Source: Ruminococcus sp. (GTDB lineage: Bacteria; Bacillota; Clostridia; Oscillospirales; Ruminococcaceae). From it: 34,667 nt of DNA. Numbering within the stretch: the stretch's first letter is position 1; the number at the start of each line of letters is the position of its first letter. Below the pieces are notes generated by a model, which worked only from the letters and a program-made list of their open reading frames with translations, was not told the DNA's origin and did no database searches. Shown here in pieces: positions 1 through 9,400 of the stretch. A program made the translations under genes and the position numbers. The DNA is taken from assembly GCA_017517145.1 (NCBI GenBank), contig JAFXAJ010000122.1, forward strand, positions 1 through 34,667. Direction: 5' to 3'.

Positions 1-321
1 ACTTCTGATATATCTGAACATTCAGCCATGAATGAAATAATCAAAAGAGAAAATCTTTCACTGAATGAAAGCTATGCCGAAATGGTCAAAGCAGCAGAGG
101 CTGCGGGAGATTCTGCTGATACGTCTGATTTATCTGCTGTTCCGGAGGGAATACTGCGGGATATTGCAGAGTTGATAAAACGTGAGGAAAAGGTGCATAT
201 AGATATTATAGCTGCTGAACTTAAAACAGATTCCGCAGGACTGTTGATGAAGCTTACGGAACTGGAAATGCTGGGGTATATCAAATCATGTCCCGGCAGA
301 ATTTATGAAGCAAACTTCTGA
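1..321 (+). CDS. dprA: DNA-processing protein DprA, C-terminal fragment
   Basis: The frame is open from the first base, so this is the 3' end of a gene cut by the window edge. The roughly 106 visible residues end in a small winged-helix-like segment (about the last 55 residues, with IAELIKREEKVHIDII and a PGRIYE ending) that matches the C-terminal DNA-binding-like domain of DprA/Smf proteins. DprA loads RecA on incoming single-stranded DNA during natural transformation; the Rossmann core that does this lies outside the window. The position 18 bases upstream of topA matches the dprA-topA-trmFO order common in Firmicutes, which supports the call. An internal ATG at base 28 exists, but it lies inside the longer open frame and is not needed as a start. 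Confidence 0.8.
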   Translation, partial: TSDISEHSAMNEIIKRENLSLNESYAEMVKAAEAAGDSADTSDLSAVPEGILRDIAELIKREEKVHIDIIAAELKTDSAGLLMKLTELEMLGYIKSCPGRIYEANF

Positions 322-339
322 ATATGAGGTAGGATATAA

Positions 340-2421
340 ATGGCAAATTTAGTTATAGTAGAGTCGCCTGCAAAGGCGAAAACGATTCAGAAATATCTCG
401 GAAAGGACTACGAGGTTATAGCCTCTATGGGTCATGTAAGAGATCTTCCGAAATCAAAGCTGGGAGTTGATGTTGAGGACAACTTCAAGCCTCAGTATAT
501 AGATATGAAGGGTAAGGGCGATGTAATCAAGGACCTGAAAAAACGTGCGAAAAAGTGCGAAAAGGTCTATCTCGCAACCGACCCTGACCGTGAAGGAGAA
601 GCAATTTCGTGGCATATCGCCCAGATGCTCAAGCTCAATCTTGAGGACGATATTCGTGTTGCATTCAATGAAATTACCAAAAGCGGCGTAACAAATGGTA
701 TGAGTAATCCTCATAAAATAGATATAGACCTTGTAAATGCACAGCAGGCAAGACGTATTCTTGACCGCCTTGTGGGATATAAGCTCAGTCCTTTTCTCTG
801 GAAAAAAGTCAAGAGAGGACTTTCAGCAGGCAGAGTGCAGACGGTTGCTGTAAGCCTTGTGGTTGACAGAGAAAACGAAATACGTGCTTTTGTTCCTAAG
901 GAATACTGGTCAATTGACGCTAAATTTACAGCTCCCGGTTCAAGAAAGGTGTTTGATGCGTCACTTCTTACCATTGACGGGGAGAAACTTGAAATTCTCA
1001 GTCAGGAACAGGCTGATGAACTGCTGAAACGCCTTGAAAATGCAGAATATGAAGTGACAGCTGTTAAAAAGCGTGTCACAAAGAAACAGCCAGCACCTCC
1101 CTTTATTACTTCTACCATGCAGCAGGAGGCTTCAAAGAAGCTGGGCTTCACTTCAAAGCGTACAATGAAGGCTGCACAGGAGCTTTACGAAGGTGTGGAC
1201 ATTGAGGGAATCGGCGCAGTAGGTCTGATTACCTACATGAGAACGGACAGTCTGCGTATCTCCGATGAGGCAAAGGCTGCCGCTGCGGAATATATCAGCA
1301 CCGTTTACGGCAAGGAGTATCTCCCCGAAAAGCCGAGGGTATACAAATCAAAGAATAATGCACAGGACGCTCATGAAGCTATACGTCCTTCACTGCCTGA
1401 CCTTACACCTGCACGTGTAAAGTCAAGCCTTACAAGCGACCAGTATAAGCTGTATGACCTTGTGTGGTCAAGATTTATTGCAAGCCAGATGGCAAACGCA
1501 CTTCTTGACACGGTTTCAGCGGATATTTCAGCAAATGGCTGTGTTTTCCGTGCTTCGGGATATTCCGTGAAATTCAATGGTTTTACTGTTCTCTATGAGG
1601 AAGCAACCGAGGGTAAGGAAGCAGCGAAAAAAGAGCTTCCGCCTCTTGCAGTGGGAGATAAGCCAAAGCTGAAATCTATTGGCGGAAATCAGCATTTCAC
1701 GCAGCCGCCTCCAAGATATACAGAAGCGTCGCTCATCAAGGCGCTTGAGGAAAACGGTATCGGCAGACCGTCAACGTATGCTCCGACTATATCTACAATT
1801 ACTGCAAGACAGTATGTGGAGCATGAGGGAAAACAGCTGAAGCCCACATCTCTTGGCGAGGTCATTACGGAGCTTATGAAAGAGCATTTCAAAGGCATAG
1901 TTGACGCTAAATTTACTGCCGATATGGAGAGCAACCTTGACGAAGTGGAAAAAGGCTCAAAAGACTGGGTTTCAACACTTCATGAGTTTTACGAAGATTT
2001 TGCCGCAGACCTTGAAAAAGCAGAAACAGCTATGGATGGTGTACGTGTGAAAGTACCCGACGAGGAAACCGATGTTATCTGCGAAAACTGCGGTAAAAAT
2101 ATGGTTATAAAGTACGGCAGATATGGAAAATTCCTTGCTTGTCCCGGATTCCCTGAATGTAAGAATGCAAAACAGCTTGTAACGGAAGCTGAGGGATGCT
2201 GTCCAAGATGCGGCAAAAAAATGCTGCTTAAAAAGTCCAAGAAAGGCAGAAGCTTCTATGGATGCGAGGGTTATCCCGATTGTGAGTTTATGACATGGAA
2301 TGTACCCGTAGCTGAAAAATGCCCCGAATGTGGAAAATCCCTTTTCAACAAGGGCGGAAAATCAGGTAAGCTTATATGTGAAAACGAAGGCTGCAACTAC
2401 GAAAGAGAGCTGAAAAAATGA
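340..2421 (+). CDS. topA: DNA topoisomerase I (type IA)
   Basis: A 693-residue type IA topoisomerase that relaxes negative supercoils by a covalent tyrosine link to single-stranded DNA. The N-terminal TOPRIM domain begins with NLVIVESPAKAKTI and carries the acidic metal-binding TDPDREGE motif (residues 80-87). The catalytic tyrosine is Y299 in GLITYMRTDS. The C-terminus carries three zinc-ribbon repeats with CxxC pairs, starting near residue 579, usual for Firmicutes TopA, and the length is normal for the family. An AGGTAGGA sequence lies just upstream of the ATG. The 3' end overlaps trmFO by four bases (ATGA), so the two are probably translationally coupled. Confidence 0.97.
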   Translation: MANLVIVESPAKAKTIQKYLGKDYEVIASMGHVRDLPKSKLGVDVEDNFKPQYIDMKGKGDVIKDLKKRAKKCEKVYLATDPDREGEAISWHIAQMLKLNLEDDIRVAFNEITKSGVTNGMSNPHKIDIDLVNAQQARRILDRLVGYKLSPFLWKKVKRGLSAGRVQTVAVSLVVDRENEIRAFVPKEYWSIDAKFTAPGSRKVFDASLLTIDGEKLEILSQEQADELLKRLENAEYEVTAVKKRVTKKQPAPPFITSTMQQEASKKLGFTSKRTMKAAQELYEGVDIEGIGAVGLITYMRTDSLRISDEAKAAAAEYISTVYGKEYLPEKPRVYKSKNNAQDAHEAIRPSLPDLTPARVKSSLTSDQYKLYDLVWSRFIASQMANALLDTVSADISANGCVFRASGYSVKFNGFTVLYEEATEGKEAAKKELPPLAVGDKPKLKSIGGNQHFTQPPPRYTEASLIKALEENGIGRPSTYAPTISTITARQYVEHEGKQLKPTSLGEVITELMKEHFKGIVDAKFTADMESNLDEVEKGSKDWVSTLHEFYEDFAADLEKAETAMDGVRVKVPDEETDVICENCGKNMVIKYGRYGKFLACPGFPECKNAKQLVTEAEGCCPRCGKKMLLKKSKKGRSFYGCEGYPDCEFMTWNVPVAEKCPECGKSLFNKGGKSGKLICENEGCNYERELKK

Positions 2422-3743
2422 GCGTGACGGTTAATGTTATCGGTGCAGGACTTGCAGGCTGTGAAGCTGCATGGGCGCTGGCACGTTATGGTATAAATGT
2501 TCGGCTTTACGAAATGAAGCCGCAGAAATTCAGTCCTGCTCATAAATACGGCGGATTTGCAGAGCTTGTATGCTCAAATTCTCTTAAAGCAGCAAGACTG
2601 GAATCGGCAGCAGGTCTGCTGAAAACAGAAATGGAAATGCTTGGTTCGCTGACTGTTCCCTGTGCAAAGGAAAATGCCGTTGAAGCAGGAGGAGCACTGG
2701 CGGTTGACAGAGAGAAATTTTCTGACGCTGTTACGGAGAAAATAAAAACAAATCCTCTCATTGAGGTAATTGAGGGAGAGGTTACAGAACTTCCTGACGG
2801 TATTAATATTATTGCCACAGGTCCTCTTACCAACGGAGCAATGGCGGAAGTTATAAAAAATCTTTGCGGAGAGGGACTGAGCTTTTACGATGCGGCAGCG
2901 CCTATCGTGACTTATGAGAGTCTTGACAAGGAAAAAGTATTTTTTGCATCCAGATATGACAGGGGGGATGCGGATTATATAAATTGTCCCATGAATAAAG
3001 AGGAATATCTTGCTTTCCACGAAGCGCTTGTTTCGGCAGAGCGAGTTCAGCTGAAAGATTTTGAAACACATCCTTTCAGCGTATATGAGGGATGTATGCC
3101 GATTGAAGTGCTTGCTACAAGAGGCGTTGACACAATGCGATTTGGTCCCATGAAGCCTGTAGGAATTACAGATGTCCGCACAGGAAAGCGTCCTTATGCA
3201 GTTGTTCAGCTTCGCCGTGAGAACAAGGAGGCTACTCTGTTCAATCTGGTAGGATTCCAGACGAATCTGAAATTCGGTGAACAGAAGCGTGTATTTTCTA
3301 TGATTCCCGGACTGGAAAATGCTGATTTTATGCGATATGGCGTTATGCACAGAAATACATTCATAAACAGTCCCGAACTGCTCAACAGTGATTTTTCTAT
3401 GAGAAGCAACGGAAATATCTATTTTGCAGGACAGATTACGGGAGTTGAAGGATATATGGAATCTGCTGCAAGCGGACTCATTGCAGGTACAGCCGCCGCA
3501 AGAAAGATACTTGGACTTGAACCTATAAATCTGCCCCGTGAGACAATGCTTGGAGCGCTGACCTCCTACATCAGCGACAGCTTCAACAGCGGAAAATTCC
3601 AGCCTATGGGTGCAAATATGGGAATACTCCCCGACATCGGTGAGAGAATACGTGACAAGAAGGAAAAATACGGCGTTTATGCCAACAGGGCAGTAGCGGC
3701 TTTGAAAGGGGAGCTTGATAGAATTGGCAAGGATAATTGTTGA
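2418..3743 (+). CDS. trmFO: Methylenetetrahydrofolate-tRNA-(uracil-54-C5)-methyltransferase TrmFO
   Basis: A 441-residue folate- and FAD-dependent enzyme that makes ribothymidine at position 54 of the tRNA T-loop, the Gram-positive alternative to SAM-dependent TrmA. The N-terminus has the dinucleotide-binding motif GAGLAGCEAAW, followed by the family motif ELVCSNSLKA, which contains a conserved cysteine. A GQITGVEGYMESAASG stretch near the C-terminus is typical of GidA/TrmFO flavoproteins. Length (about 435-450) and position directly after topA fit TrmFO rather than the larger MnmG. The ATG start overlaps the topA stop. The 3' end overlaps the start of plsX. Confidence 0.97.
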   Translation: MSVTVNVIGAGLAGCEAAWALARYGINVRLYEMKPQKFSPAHKYGGFAELVCSNSLKAARLESAAGLLKTEMEMLGSLTVPCAKENAVEAGGALAVDREKFSDAVTEKIKTNPLIEVIEGEVTELPDGINIIATGPLTNGAMAEVIKNLCGEGLSFYDAAAPIVTYESLDKEKVFFASRYDRGDADYINCPMNKEEYLAFHEALVSAERVQLKDFETHPFSVYEGCMPIEVLATRGVDTMRFGPMKPVGITDVRTGKRPYAVVQLRRENKEATLFNLVGFQTNLKFGEQKRVFSMIPGLENADFMRYGVMHRNTFINSPELLNSDFSMRSNGNIYFAGQITGVEGYMESAASGLIAGTAAARKILGLEPINLPRETMLGALTSYISDSFNSGKFQPMGANMGILPDIGERIRDKKEKYGVYANRAVAALKGELDRIGKDNC

Positions 3744-4719
3744 CGCTTTCGGAGGCGACAATGCGCCTCTTGAAGTCATAAAAGGCTGTGAACAGGCTGT
3801 AAAGGAGCTTGGAGTTCAGATAGTTCTCACAGGCAGCGAGGACAAAATAAAAAAATGCGCTGAAGATAACGGAATAAGCCTTGATGGAATGGAAATTGTC
3901 CATGCAGACGGTGTTTTTGATATACACGAAGAACCAAAGGAAATTATAAAATCAGGGAAGAATACTTCCATGGCTGTTGGTATGCAGCTTCTGGCGGAAG
4001 AAAAGGGAGATGCTTTTGTGTCCGCAGGCAGTACAGGTGCACTTGTAATGGGCGCAACTTTTATTGTAAAGCGTATCAAGGGTATCAAACGTGTAGCTCC
4101 TTCTCCCGTACTTCCTGCGGATAAGGGCAGTTTTATACTCCTTGATGCAGGTGCAAATACGGAGTGCCGCCCCGAAATGCTGGTGCAGTTTGCAGTTATG
4201 GGCAGCGCTTACATGGAAAAGGTAATGGGTGTAAAAAATCCCAGAGTTGCCCTGCTTAACATCGGCAGTGAAGAGACAAAGGGCAGAGAGCTTGAAATAG
4301 AAGCCTATAAGCTTTTAAATGAGTCAAAGCTGAATTTTGTTGGAAATATAGAGGCACGTGACCTGCCTAAGGGTGAGTGTGACGTAGTAGTAACAGACGG
4401 ATTCACAGGAAATATCGTGCTTAAGCTCTATGAGGGTATGGGGTCATTCTTTGCAAAAAAAATGAAGTGGATTTTTTCGGGAGCAGGTGCAATTGGTGCA
4501 CTGTTTTCCTTTGGTAAAATCAAACAGTTCAAAAAGCAGATGGACTACCGTGAAACAGGCGGTTCAGCGCTTATGGGCGTAAAAAAACCGGTTATCAAGG
4601 CTCACGGCAGTTCCGATTCAACGGCATTTTTCAATGCCGTGCGTCAGGCACAGAGATGTGTTGAAGGAAAAGTAATCGAATCAATTGAAAAATATGTCGA
4701 GGAAAATTCCCAGAGGTAA
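3724..4719 (+). CDS. plsX: Phosphate acyltransferase PlsX
   Basis: PlsX converts acyl-ACP to acyl-phosphate, the first step of the PlsX/PlsY route to phosphatidic acid; it is a peripheral membrane enzyme. The protein opens with ARIIVDAFGGDNAP, the diagnostic N-terminus, and carries SAGSTGALVMGA and the GGSALMGVKKPVIKAHG segment near the C-terminus. Two in-frame TTG starts compete, at 3715 and 3724. The AGGGGAG at 3707-3713 leaves only one base before 3715 but ten before 3724, so 3724 is chosen (331 residues); both overlap trmFO by 20-29 bases. No acpP lies between plsX and rnc, although many Firmicutes have one there. Confidence 0.94.
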   Translation: MARIIVDAFGGDNAPLEVIKGCEQAVKELGVQIVLTGSEDKIKKCAEDNGISLDGMEIVHADGVFDIHEEPKEIIKSGKNTSMAVGMQLLAEEKGDAFVSAGSTGALVMGATFIVKRIKGIKRVAPSPVLPADKGSFILLDAGANTECRPEMLVQFAVMGSAYMEKVMGVKNPRVALLNIGSEETKGRELEIEAYKLLNESKLNFVGNIEARDLPKGECDVVVTDGFTGNIVLKLYEGMGSFFAKKMKWIFSGAGAIGALFSFGKIKQFKKQMDYRETGGSALMGVKKPVIKAHGSSDSTAFFNAVRQAQRCVEGKVIESIEKYVEENSQR

Positions 4720-4726
4720 AATTAAG

Positions 4727-5431
4727 ATGAATGACATTGAAAATATTGTAAAATTTGAGGAAAATATCCGCTATAAATTCAAGTACAGAAAGCTGCTGAT
4801 AAATGCGCTGTCTCATTCTTCCTATGCAAACGAGAGGAAGAATCCCAACGGCAGCAATGAGCGCCTTGAGTTTCTGGGGGACAGCGTACTTTCTGTGGTT
4901 GTGTCGGATTATCTTTATAAGCATCTGGATTCCGTTGCAGAGGGTGATCTGACAAAGCTCAGAGCGTCGCTTGTATGCGAAAAGAGTCTTCATGTATTCG
5001 CTCAGCAGATAGAGCTTGGAAAGTTCATACTCCTCGGCAAGGGTGAGGAAAATACAGGGGGCAGAGAGCGTCCCTCCATACTTGCGGACGCATTTGAAGC
5101 TGTTATAGCGGCGATATACCTTGACGGCGGTATGGAGGCAGCAAGAAAGCATATTCTGCGGTTCATCCCCGAAAATCCCACTAACGGCACAAAGATGGCA
5201 TTTGGTGACTTCAAGACAGTATTACAGGAAATCGTTCAGAAGAATCCCGAAGAAAAGGTTGAATATGTTCTCATAGGCGAAGAAGGCCCTGACCATAATA
5301 AGCGTTTTGTAGTTGAGGTTATGCTCAATTCGCAGGTTATCGGCAAGGGCAAGGGCAGAAGCAAAAAGGATGCTGAACAGCTTGCCGCAAAGGAAGCTCT
5401 GGAACTTATGGGCTATAATACAAGCGTATGA
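4727..5431 (+). CDS. rnc: Ribonuclease III
   Basis: RNase III cleaves double-stranded RNA, including rRNA precursors. The 234-residue protein has the catalytic signature ERLEFLGDSVLS in the N-terminal endonuclease domain and a C-terminal double-stranded-RNA-binding domain (about residues 158-230) ending in SKKDAEQLAAKEALELM. The open frame extends upstream to a TTG at 4685 inside plsX, but the ATG at 4727 has an AGAGG ten bases upstream and gives a normal-length N-terminus. It starts seven bases after the plsX stop and overlaps the next gene by four bases (ATGA), so it is part of the same operon. Confidence 0.96.
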   Translation: MNDIENIVKFEENIRYKFKYRKLLINALSHSSYANERKNPNGSNERLEFLGDSVLSVVVSDYLYKHLDSVAEGDLTKLRASLVCEKSLHVFAQQIELGKFILLGKGEENTGGRERPSILADAFEAVIAAIYLDGGMEAARKHILRFIPENPTNGTKMAFGDFKTVLQEIVQKNPEEKVEYVLIGEEGPDHNKRFVVEVMLNSQVIGKGKGRSKKDAEQLAAKEALELMGYNTSV

Positions 5432-6435
5432 AACACGCAAATATATCAATATTTATCCCGCATATCGGCTGTCCCCACAGGTGTACATTCTGCGACCAGC
5501 GCACAATAAGCGGCGCACAGCGTATACCTCACGGGGACGATGTAAGGGCGATATGCGAAAAGGCCCTTGCGGAAGTGAAATCCCCTGAAAATACGGAAAT
5601 TGCTTTTTTCGGGGGAAGTTTTACAGCGATTCCGAAAGAATATATGACGGAGCTTCTTGAAAGTGCTTGCTCCTTTGTGGGCGGCGGAAAATTCAGGGGA
5701 ATCCGTATTTCTACCCGTCCCGACTGCATAGACAGGGATATTCTGTCGCTGCTGAAAAAATACGGCGTTACGGCTATTGAACTGGGAGCGCAGTCCATGT
5801 CCGATAAAGTCCTTGAAGCTAATGAAAGAGGACATTCTTCGGCAGATGTGGAAAAAGCGGCGGCACTCATACGTGAGTATGGCTTTGAATTGGGATTGCA
5901 GATGATGGTGGGACTCTATAAAAGTGAAATGTCTGACGAATTTGAAACCCTTGACAAGATAGTCTCCCTGCATCCCGATACAGTGCGGATTTATCCTGTG
6001 GTTATACTTGAAGGTACGAAGTTGGGAGAGCTTTACAAATCGGGTGAATACAGCACATTTTCCTTTGATGAAGTGACGGAATTTGCCGCAATTGCCATGA
6101 TGAAATTTGAGTATGAGGGCATAAAGGTTATAAAATGCGGACTTCATGCCTCTGAATTTGTGGAACGGGATATGATAGGCGGATTTTATCATCCTGCTTT
6201 CCGTGAGATATGCGAAAGTCACATATATCGCAGAAAAATGGAGGAGCTTATCGGTTGCGATACCGAAAGCGATTCAGATTTCGTTTTTGCAGTGAATCCT
6301 GCTTGCATAAGCAAGGCAATGGGGCATAAAAAAGCCAATGTTGAATATTTTAAAAATCATGGTGTTAATATAAAAATTATCGGAGATGCAAATATCCCGA
6401 AATATGAGATAAAAACTATTGAAGTGCGGAGGTGA
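5428..6435 (+). CDS. Radical SAM protein, Elp3-like
   Basis: A 335-residue radical SAM protein. The cluster-binding CPHRCTFC motif (CxxxCxxC) starts at residue 15, followed by an AFFGGSF segment and ISTRPDCID, which resemble the radical SAM core of Elp3-type proteins (COG1243). The C-terminal acetyltransferase domain of true Elp3 is absent, so this is the short bacterial form often found between rnc and smc in Clostridia. Its substrate is unknown; a tRNA-modifying role is only suggested by similarity to Elp3. The start overlaps rnc by four bases, and the stop lies within the ribosome binding site of smc. Confidence 0.82.
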   Translation: MKHANISIFIPHIGCPHRCTFCDQRTISGAQRIPHGDDVRAICEKALAEVKSPENTEIAFFGGSFTAIPKEYMTELLESACSFVGGGKFRGIRISTRPDCIDRDILSLLKKYGVTAIELGAQSMSDKVLEANERGHSSADVEKAAALIREYGFELGLQMMVGLYKSEMSDEFETLDKIVSLHPDTVRIYPVVILEGTKLGELYKSGEYSTFSFDEVTEFAAIAMMKFEYEGIKVIKCGLHASEFVERDMIGGFYHPAFREICESHIYRRKMEELIGCDTESDSDFVFAVNPACISKAMGHKKANVEYFKNHGVNIKIIGDANIPKYEIKTIEVRR

Positions 6436-6439
6436 GCAG

Positions 6440-9400
6440 GTGTATCTCAAATCTTTGGAAATACAGGGATTCAAGTCATTTCCCGACAAAATAAGCCTTA
6501 CCTTCGATAAAGGTCTGACGGCTGTTGTAGGCCCCAACGGCAGCGGAAAAAGTAATATCGGCGATTCAGTTCGCTGGGTTCTCGGTGAGCAGTCTACAAA
6601 AACTCTCCGTGGAAATAAAATGGAGGACGTTATTTTTTCCGGTACTGTTGCAAGAAAACCCATGGGTTTTGCTGCTGTTACCCTTAATATAGACAATTCC
6701 GACAATGTACTTGCGGATATGGGCGATGAGGTTGCGGTTACACGAAAGCTCTACCGCAGCGGCGAAAGCGAATATTTAATTAATGGAAAAGCCTGCCGCC
6801 TGAAGGATATAAACGAGCTGTTCATGGATACCGGACTTGGCAGAGATGGCTATTCCATTATCGGTCAGGGACGTATTGCAGAAATTGTGGGCGCAAAAAG
6901 CAGTGAGCGCCGTGACATCTTCGAGGAAGCGGCAGGAATATCAAAATTCCGCTACAAGAAGCTGGAGGCGGAAAGAAAGCTGACTGCCGCACAGGAAAAT
7001 CTCCTTCGTTTGTCGGATATACTCTCAGAACTTGAAGGCAGAGTTGAACCGCTGAGAATACAATCTGAAAAGGCACAGCAGTTTATAAAGCTGGCTGAGG
7101 AGAGAAAGCGTCTGGAGCTTTCAGTGTGGGTAACACGGCTTGACGAGCTGAAAAACAAGCTGGAAAAGCTGGAGGAAAATATTCTTTGCAGTCGTGCGGA
7201 GTATGAAAATACTGAAAACGACATTAATCGTGAGGAGGAGAAACTTCGGAACAGTTACCGCCGTATGCAGGAATGTACTATAAAATCTGATGAACTGCGG
7301 CGTAAAATGCTTGAGGAGGAGCAATCATCATCACAGAAAAAGTCAGATATTGCGGTATGCGGAAATGACATCAGCCATTGCAGAGAAGCTATAAATAAAG
7401 CGAAAAAAGCAATGAATGATTCCGAGGAAATAAAACGTGACCTGAAACTGCGCATAAAGGAATCGGAAAAGAAAATAACTGCTCTTGAAGCGGAAAAATC
7501 CGCTGTTCTGGCGGAAATAGCTGAAATTACAGCAAAGTTTGAAGCCGCTGAGGGGGAAAATTCAGACCTTAGCGAAAGCGTTGAAAAACTGAACAGCGAG
7601 ATAAACAGCCTGCATATCAGACAAAGCGAACTGAATTTTGCAGCAGAATCGGCAAAACAGCAGGCGGCTGACGAGGAAAAGCGTCTGGCAGAGCTTCTTG
7701 AAAGCACGGGAAATACAGAAACAGCTGTTGAGGGATATAACCGAAAAATCAACGATAATAAAGCAGAAACAGAAAGATATACCGCAAAGTTATCTGAGTT
7801 GAATAATAAACTTAGTGGTATAGAAAAGCTCTACAATTCACGCAGGGAAAAATTTGAGAATTGTAAGGCTGATTTTGAAAAATCTCTTTATGAGCTGAAA
7901 AACTGTCAGCAGAGAAAGAAAATCCTCAATGACCTCGAAAACAGCATGGAGGGATTTGCAGGCAGCGTCAAGCAGATTCTCAAGGCTGCAAAACAGGGCA
8001 GATTAAGTGGAATTTACGGTACTGTTGCTCAGAATATCAATGTTGAGGGGCAGTATGCTCTTGCGGTGGAAACAGCTCTTGGCGGCACGATGCAGAATAT
8101 CATCGTGGAAAATGAAGATGCTGCAAAGCGTGGAATCCGCTTTCTGAAGGAAAATCACGGTGGCAGAGCGACTTTTCTGCCAATAACTTCAGTTAAAGGC
8201 TATGAATTCAAAGAAAAAGGTCTGGAGGACTGCGGCGGATTCATTGCCATGGCTGATAAAATAGTGTCCTATGATGCAAAATTCAGCGGAATATTTGCAT
8301 CGCTTCTCGGACGTATTGCCATTGCGGAGGATATAGATTCCGCAACGGTTATTGCGAAAAAATACGGCTACAGATTCCGTATAGTAACCCTTGACGGTCA
8401 GGTTATTAATGCCGGCGGTTCATTTACCGGTGGTTCTGCGCAGAAATCAGCAGGAGTCATCACCCGTAAGAATGAGATTGAAAAGCTTGATAAGGAAATA
8501 AATCGTCTTACATCTCATCGTGAGGGGCTTGAAGCTGATATGGAAAAGCTCCGTGCAGAATCGGAAAAGCTGAGATATGAACGTGAAGCTGTGAAATCTG
8601 GAATGGCAGAATGTGACAGTGCAATTATACGTATTAATGCGGAGCTTTCAAGTCTTGAAGTCCTTGTAGAACAGCTTATGGCGGCGGCGGAAAATTCCGA
8701 CCGTCAGCAGGCAGAATTTAGAAGCCGTATTTCCGACGCTAAACAGGCTGAAATCAATTCACGCAATGAAGAGGAAGCTGTTGAAAAGCAGATAAAAGAA
8801 GCTGAAATCAGACTGTCCGCTGAACAGGAAAAGCGTGAAAAGCTGCGTATGGAGCGAGGCGGATTGTCTGCTGAGCTGTCCGAAAAGAAAATACGTGAAA
8901 TGGGCGTAATCAAGGATATTGAGTCGGTTAACAGCGATATTGAGCGTATGAAGTCGGAGCAGGCTGAGCTTGACAGCGGCAGCCGTCATTTTGAGGATGA
9001 AATATCCTTCAATGAACGTATTATAGATGAAAAGCAGAAGGCTATAAAACGACTTGAAGCTGAATTGCAAAGCGTAGGCGAAAATGCTGAAAAGTATGCT
9101 GTGGAAATCCGACGTTATCAGGAAATTCACACGGAGCAGAACCGTCTTGTAAGCGAAATACAGAAGGGTATGAAACAGCTTAACGAGGCTAAGGAGAAGC
9201 TGTCAGGCGAAATGACACGCCTTGAGGAGCGCCGTGAGGCGGCATCCCGTGACACTGATAATATAAAGCGTCAGCTTATGGACGTATATGAAATGACTTG
9301 CTCTGAGGCTGTGGAAATAGCTGAAAAAATCGAGGATATTTCTGCCGCACAGACACAGCTGAATATAGTAAAAAATAAAATCAAGGCTCTTGGCAGTGTA

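Noticed and set aside
2574-3779. 401-residue minus-strand open frame opposite trmFO
   Set aside because: It lies antisense to a clear trmFO and start of plsX, has no ribosome binding site, and its translation is Cys/Ser/Phe-rich as expected for a reverse shadow.
5446-6222. 258-residue minus-strand open frame opposite the radical SAM gene
   Set aside because: It is an antisense shadow; the plus-strand protein has conserved motifs.
6419-6439. Upstream start for smc adding MKCGGEQ
   Set aside because: It overlaps the radical SAM stop and its ribosome binding site; GTG 6440 has ideal spacing to GGAGG and gives the standard N-terminus.
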